DNA of 30,504 nt from CAYZPB01 sp964568525 (GTDB lineage Bacteria > Bacillota > Bacilli > Tepidibacillales > Tepidibacillaceae). The stretch lies in contig CAZMPM010000014.1 in NCBI GenBank assembly GCA_964568525.1, positions 1 through 30,504 of the forward strand, given 5' to 3'. Positions 26,238 to 30,504 of the stretch are shown in pieces; the first letter of the stretch is position 1, and every line of letters starts with the position of its first letter. The notes under the pieces were generated by a model. The model did no database searches. It saw only the letters and a list, made by a program, of their open reading frames with translations, and was not told the DNA's origin. The translations under genes and the position numbers were made by a program.

Positions 26238-27450
26238 GTTTAACCGCCGCGTTGTTTCTATTCTTATCCGTCTTTAACTTCTATCTGCTAATTTTGACTT
26301 TTACGCAGACTAGACATTATTCAGTTGACTTAATTGCTTTTTTGCATATTCTTGTGGCGTTAGCGAGTCTTAACTCGTTGGAACAGAATCTAAATTTATT
26401 GCCGTTGTATTTAAGCATCTTCGTAGTGATAGCAATAATTACAGGAGCTCTATTATACAAGGAGAGAGTGAATTTGAGCGGAATTCAATTACTAAGACTT
26501 CAATAAAAGAAAGTATCGACAATCTTCCGATGGGGGTCCTGTTTTCGAAGAAGAATGGAATGATTCTCCTCGCCAACAGGCAAATGAATAGGTTATACTT
26601 TGAAATAACGGGTCATGAGTTGCAGAATGCTGAGTCCCTCTGGGAATTGATTACCGCAAGTAATTCAACAATTTATCAACTAGAGAAGGGCGAAACGTGG
26701 TCTTTTTCTCGAAAGTTGTTAAACATTGATAAGAAAGAAAGGATTCAGATGACAGCGATTAATATTACGGAGCTGGCAACACTTAGTACTAAATTGAGTG
26801 AAAGCAACTCGCGATTTACTAGAATGAACAGTCGCTTGCGTCTATATAGTAGCAACTTAGCACTGATAAAAACACGTGAAGAGCGATTAGCGATAAAAAT
26901 GCAGATTCACAAGGAGCTCGGTCATGTTTTATTAGCTACACGCAAAGCGCTGTCCGAAAAACATGTTGCGGGCGAAGAAGAAATTGTATTGAGTTTGTGG
27001 GAACAGTATATTGCCGTCCTTCTCAGTGGCTCAAGTCTTTTAGAGAAGAATGAATTTGAAGAATTACGAGAATCTGCAGCTGATATCGGAATTACGCTCA
27101 AATTGACAGGATATATTCCAGAGAATAGAATAGTCCGAGAGATTGTTATTATGGCAACGATTGAGGCGCTCAATAATGCGGCTCGCTATGGCTCTGCAAC
27201 TGAATCAGATTTAATAATAAGTGAAACAGAGTCGGAGCTATATATTGAAATAGTGAATAATGGTCGATTTCCAAAGACCACTATAAAAGAGGGTGGCGGT
27301 CTAACCAGTATTAGGGAGAGCGTCGAAAAACGTGGTGGGTTTATGGCGATTGAAACAGATAATAAGTTTAAACTGATGTTAAAATTGCCAAAACCAAAAA
27401 TAGAGGGGATTGAGGTGATGAGCGGGTATGATCAAAGTTTTGATAGTTGA
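26234..27450 (+). pseudogene. PAS-histidine kinase, frameshifted
   Basis: The ATG overlaps the preceding stop (ATGA). The first 90 codons encode three hydrophobic stretches. The frame then ends at 26506, while the adjacent frame carries the natural continuation with no stop: ITKTSIKESIDNLP, then MGVLFSKKNGMILLANRQM, a PAS-like start. So a one-base change near 26455-26500 has split the gene. In the second frame (306 codons from 26530) are a phosphoacceptor-type IHKELGH (His127), an N-box EALNNA near 212-217, NNG at 243-245 and GGGL at 255-258 of a HATPase. It is probably the active kinase of the cassette in its intact form. It overlaps the response-regulator start by 23 bases. Confidence 0.75.
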
Positions 27451-27595
27451 GGATGACCCCATGGCACAGAAATTGTTGGAAACTTTTGTCGAAAAAAATG
27501 AGAGGTATGAACTTGTTGGCTCAATTGCAAGCGCTGGCATAGCTGAAACTTATTGTATGAAGCATCAAGTTGACTTAATATTGATGGATGTATGT
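27428..27595 (+). pseudogene. Response regulator receiver domain, truncated
   Basis: Starts with an ATG ten bases after GAGGTG, inside the end of the kinase gene. The first 56 residues are a normal receiver: acidic pocket E8-D9-D10 and phosphorylatable Asp54 in LILMDVC. After Cys56 the homology ends; ten unrelated residues follow to a TGA at 27626-27628. The conserved Thr/Ser and Lys of the receiver and the whole DNA-binding output domain are missing. The break coincides with the first bases of a Fic gene in another frame, so this is a recombination remnant. The 66-residue frame would not make a folded regulator. Confidence 0.85.
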
Positions 27596-28528
27596 CCGCA
27601 AAGAGGCTTTACTTTCATCTCAGATTGAGGGAACACAGGCGACGATGGATGATATTCTCGATCCAAAGGTTGAGAGCAATGCTAATCAGCATGTTGCCGA
27701 TGTTGTCAATTATATAAAAGCGACCCAGTATGCACGAGAACGGCTTAAGGAGTTACCTCTCTGCAATCGACTAATCAAAGAGACTTACAGAATTTTAATG
27801 GATGGGACACGTGGCGATGAACGAGAGGCCGGTGAATTTAAACAAAACCAGAACTGGCTAGGTCCAAGTGGGAGCACATTGCGCAACGCACGTTATATAC
27901 CGCCAAATATGGAGGATATGAATCAGCTATGTCTGATTTAGAAATATTTATCAACGAAGAGGACGCGATCGACCCTTTCGTTAAGATTGCTCTTATTCAT
28001 TATCAGTTTGAAACTATCCATCCGTTTCTCGATGGGAACGGGCGGATTGGTAGATTGATGGTGAATTTGTTTTTGCTAGAGCAGCGCATTCTGACCCATG
28101 AGACGCTGTATATTTCTTATTTTCTCAAACGCAATCGCATTGAGTATTATGAGCGCTTAACTGAGGTGCGAACAAAAGGTGACTATGAGCAGTGGATTAA
28201 ATTTTTCCTACGCGGGGTAATTGAATCGGCTGAGGATGCTAGCGTGACTATCGAGCAACTAAGTGAGCTTCATAAGCGGAATTTGAACAAAATAACTGAA
28301 GACGGACGAGCTTCTGAGAATTTAGTTAAGCTTCTTACTTACTTGGAAGCGAGCCCGATTATCGAGATTTCTAAAACTAGCGAAGACCTTGACGTTGTTT
28401 ACAATACTGTGGCAAAAGCGGTAGAAAAGCTTGTTGACCTTGGCATTTTGAAGCAGACGGATGAAACGAAGAGAAATCGAGTTTTTGCCTATGAGGAATA
28501 TTTAGCAATTCTGCGCAAGGACACTTAA
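27588..28528 (+). pseudogene. Fic family protein, 5'-truncated and frameshifted
   Basis: Fic enzymes transfer AMP or similar groups to proteins. The first frame (27588-27941) begins at an internal family block, MYVRKEALLSSQIEGTQ, so about 90-100 N-terminal residues are lost. It retains the inhibitory-helix motif S-x-x-x-E-G (SSQIEG). It runs out of frame at MEDMNQ, and the natural continuation AMSDLEIFI lies in the next frame (27929-28528): one base appears lost near 27926. The second frame has the catalytic HPFLDGNGRIGR with His31, then ALYISYFLK-like and YEQWIKFFLRG blocks, and a C-terminal winged helix (from about 130). GGAGGA lies 12 bases before the second ATG and could allow reinitiation. 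An active product is unlikely. Confidence 0.85.
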
Positions 28529-28555
28529 TTATGCTAGCGCTTAGCGCTGTGAACC

Positions 28556-28588
28556 AAAAGAAGGTAGTTACCGACTACCTTCTTTTTT
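28556..28588 (+). terminator. Intrinsic terminator after the fic remnant
   Basis: AAAAGAAGGTAGT (28556-28568), loop of five, ACTACCTTCTTTT (28574-28586), then T. A perfect 13-base-pair stem marks the right end of the decayed block. Confidence 0.92.
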
Positions 28589-28615
28589 GTTACATCCACA
28601 CTTCCCTATTATAGT
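28587..28615 (+). promoter_or_regulatory. Possible promoter of the SLH protein gene
   Basis: TTGTTA (28587-28592), 17-base spacer, TATAGT (28610-28615). It would give a leader of about 200 bases; the rest of 28616-28800 is AT-rich and I see no conserved structure in it. Confidence 0.35.
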
Positions 28616-28815
28616 AATATTATAAATATTCGCTATTATTAGGATAATTTTCAATCTTTACAATTTTACTTCCACGTTAAATGTTACATTAGAGATGTAT
28701 ATATTTTTTTTAGTTCCATCACAGATGCAGAAATACATGATGAAATACGCAGTATACATAGCTTTTAAGACAATAAGTCAATTCACAAAATAATATATAA
28801 AAGGAGAGATGTAAA

Positions 28816-30504
28816 TTGAGACTTAAAAAGATCTTAATCATCGTTGTTGCCTTAGTTATGCTGGTTGGTATGACACCAATCGGTGTTTTGGCAACTGCTG
28901 ACACATCGGAGTCAAGAGGCTTTTCTGACATGCCGAAGGACTGGTCGACTGCAGCATTGCAGCATGCGGTAGATAATGGTTTACTGCAAGGTGCCAATGG
29001 CAAACTAAATCCGAAAGGTAATCTGACAAGAGCTGAGATGGCGGCAATAATCGCTCGCGCGTTTAATGCCTATCAAGAAGCCGATATTTCTGCTTTCAAA
29101 GATGTTGGTGCTAAACAATGGTATGCGCCATACATTGCTAAAGCAAATCAGATGCTGATTATGCAAGGTAGCAATGGCTTAATGAAACCGACACAGCAGA
29201 TTACTAGACAGGAAGCTTTTGTAATTATTGCGAGGGCAATAAAGTTAGCGCCTGCAGCAACAATGGATAAAAGTTTTACTGACGCAAATAAAATAGCGAG
29301 TTGGGCAAAGGGCGAGGTTGCCGCACTAGTTAATGCTGGCTATGTTAGTGGATCAGCTGGCAAACTTAACCCTACAGGATACATCACTCGTGCTGAATTT
29401 GCGCAAATAATGAAAAATATTATCGAGAACTACATTACCGAAGCCGGAACTTATACAGACAATTATACTGGTAACGTAATTATCAATGTACCAAACGTAA
29501 CACTAAAGGGCTCTACCATTAATGGTGATCTAATCATTGGCGACGGTGTTGGCGATGGTAGGGTTACTTTAGAAGATGTTGTCGTTAAGGGAAGAACCAT
29601 TATCCGTGGTGGAGGAGAACACTCCATCGTCATCACAGGTAACTCGAACATTCCAAACATCATCATAGCAAGAGTAGACGGAGTAGTAAGAGTCCTTGCT
29701 GAAGATGGCACACAAATTGGAGAAGTTATCGCAGATGGTAAAGATGACATTATTGTAGAAGGAAAGTTTGCAACAGTAACGGTAGTAGCTGAAGGCGTAG
29801 TACTATCAGCTAAAAATGCGACTATTGAGAATATCAATGTTTCCGGTGCTAACGCTAACTTAGTTGTGGGCGCTGGCTCAACAGTACAAAAAGTAACATT
29901 AGATGCTAGCCAAGGCAAAATAGAAGTGTTAGGTAAGGTTGATAACATCGCAACAACTACAAATGCTACAGAAACAGTAATTGAAGTTGGCGAGAAAGGT
30001 ACTGTAGATAAGGTTGAAGCTCATGGACAAGGTACTGAAATCAAAGGCGAGGGCAAGGTTAACAGCGTAGTTGCTAATGCCGATGATATTAAAGTTGACA
30101 CACCTAATACAAAAGTTACTGCAGGAGCTGGAACTTCTGGAGTAACTGTTGGTGGTAAAGAAGTAGAGGCAGGTTCTACTACTGAAGGAGCGATACCTCC
30201 AGCACCACCAGCACCTCCAGCGCCACCGGTAGATCCGCCTGTAACGCCGACAGTAAGTGCTATTAGTATAACAACTGACCCTACTGATGTTAGTGGTGTT
30301 GCCAATGGTGCTGAAGTTACCGTAACACTGGCAACAGAAACTACTGGTGCAGATATTTATTACACTTTGGATGCAAGTGATCCAACAGCAACATCAGGGT
30401 CAACAAAATATACAGAACCATTTAAAGTAAAAGCAAATGATACAAATGGCAAAACGGTAGTAGTTAAAGCTATCGGAATTAAGTCAGGATATACAAATTC
30501 TGAT
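28816..30504 (+). CDS. S-layer-type protein with three SLH domains (3' partial)
   Basis: Cell-surface protein, 563 codons visible and open at the window edge. The start is a TTG nine bases after AAGGAG; no in-frame ATG gives the signal peptide. Residues 1-28 are a signal peptide (RLKK, hydrophobic core, VLATA). SLH domains at about 36-84 (FSDMPKDW...LTRAEMAAII), 94-143 (FKDVGAKQW...ITRQEAFVII) and 154-203 (FTDANKIASW...ITRAEFAQIM) would bind pyruvylated secondary cell-wall polymer. From about 210 to 455 is a beta-rich region with short repeating VVV/III strands, then a Pro-rich linker (IPPAPPAPPAPP, 460-476). A chitobiase C-terminal-like domain follows (GADIYYTLDASDPT and VVVKAIGIKSGY). Confidence 0.93.
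   Translation, partial: MRLKKILIIVVALVMLVGMTPIGVLATADTSESRGFSDMPKDWSTAALQHAVDNGLLQGANGKLNPKGNLTRAEMAAIIARAFNAYQEADISAFKDVGAKQWYAPYIAKANQMLIMQGSNGLMKPTQQITRQEAFVIIARAIKLAPAATMDKSFTDANKIASWAKGEVAALVNAGYVSGSAGKLNPTGYITRAEFAQIMKNIIENYITEAGTYTDNYTGNVIINVPNVTLKGSTINGDLIIGDGVGDGRVTLEDVVVKGRTIIRGGGEHSIVITGNSNIPNIIIARVDGVVRVLAEDGTQIGEVIADGKDDIIVEGKFATVTVVAEGVVLSAKNATIENINVSGANANLVVGAGSTVQKVTLDASQGKIEVLGKVDNIATTTNATETVIEVGEKGTVDKVEAHGQGTEIKGEGKVNSVVANADDIKVDTPNTKVTAGAGTSGVTVGGKEVEAGSTTEGAIPPAPPAPPAPPVDPPVTPTVSAISITTDPTDVSGVANGAEVTVTLATETTGADIYYTLDASDPTATSGSTKYTEPFKVKANDTNGKTVVVKAIGIKSGYTNSD

Noticed and set aside
28529..28555. AGCGCT repeats after the fic remnant as an attachment site or insertion-sequence end
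   Set aside because: The repeat is short, has no partner at the left side of the decayed block, and no transposase or integrase is present.
29463..30305. Leftward frames of 161 and 94 codons at the right end
   Set aside because: They are antisense to the SLH protein, whose signal peptide and domains are clear; the leftward products are Thr/Ser/Pro-rich translations of its valine-rich repeats.

Overview
The window is low-GC DNA from a Gram-positive bacterium of the Bacillota (Firmicutes). Four things suggest this: the neighbour pairs lon-engB, nadB-nadC-nadA and tyrS/rpsD; strong GGAGG-type ribosome binding sites; TTGACA/TATAAT (sigma-A type) promoters; and a chorismate mutase-DAHP synthase fusion, a BmrC/BmrD-like ABC pair and an S-layer-homology (SLH) protein. 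Trp is encoded by TGG and TGA acts as a stop, so the standard bacterial code applies. I cannot fix the genus from the sequence.

Layout. Positions 1-900 hold the tail of an unrecognised gene, a bidirectional terminator and a divergent four-helix membrane protein with a C-terminal Cys motif. Positions 985-4000 carry lon and engB (proteolysis and ribosome assembly), one base apart. From 8350 leftward runs a NAD biosynthesis operon (nadB-nadC-nadA) with an EamA-type transporter at its end. The 328-base gap at 8351-8678 contains the nadB promoter, a good candidate for an orphan small RNA, and the proS terminator. proS (class without the bacterial insertion) is divergent from an SPFH-DUF456 membrane gene pair. 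From 15857 leftward lie a small LpdD-like protein and a heterodimeric ABC exporter. aroF (DAHP synthase) and a class A penicillin-binding protein converge on one terminator. tyrS (TyrZ type) and rpsD converge on another, and rpsD has a structured leader that looks autoregulatory.

The right third is different. After an unrecognised exported protein (22336-23496) and a WYL-type regulator comes a three-gene signalling cassette: a 7TM sensor, a PAS-histidine kinase and a response regulator. Every member is broken: an in-frame TAA in the sensor, a frameshift in the kinase, and truncation of the regulator. The regulator breaks inside its receiver domain, where it is joined to a 5'-truncated and itself frameshifted Fic (AMP-transferase family) gene. 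The breakpoint is an eight-base stretch that fits both genes. I read this as a decaying accessory island with an illegitimate-recombination scar. It ends at a strong terminator at 28556. The window closes inside a large S-layer-type protein (28816 to the end): signal peptide, three SLH domains, a beta-rich region, a proline linker and a chitobiase-C-like domain.

The most interesting observations are the regulator-Fic junction, the coordinated decay of the signalling cassette, the orphan RNA near 8520-8592 and the rpsD leader. I found no CRISPR array, tRNA, rRNA, insertion sequence or prophage gene.
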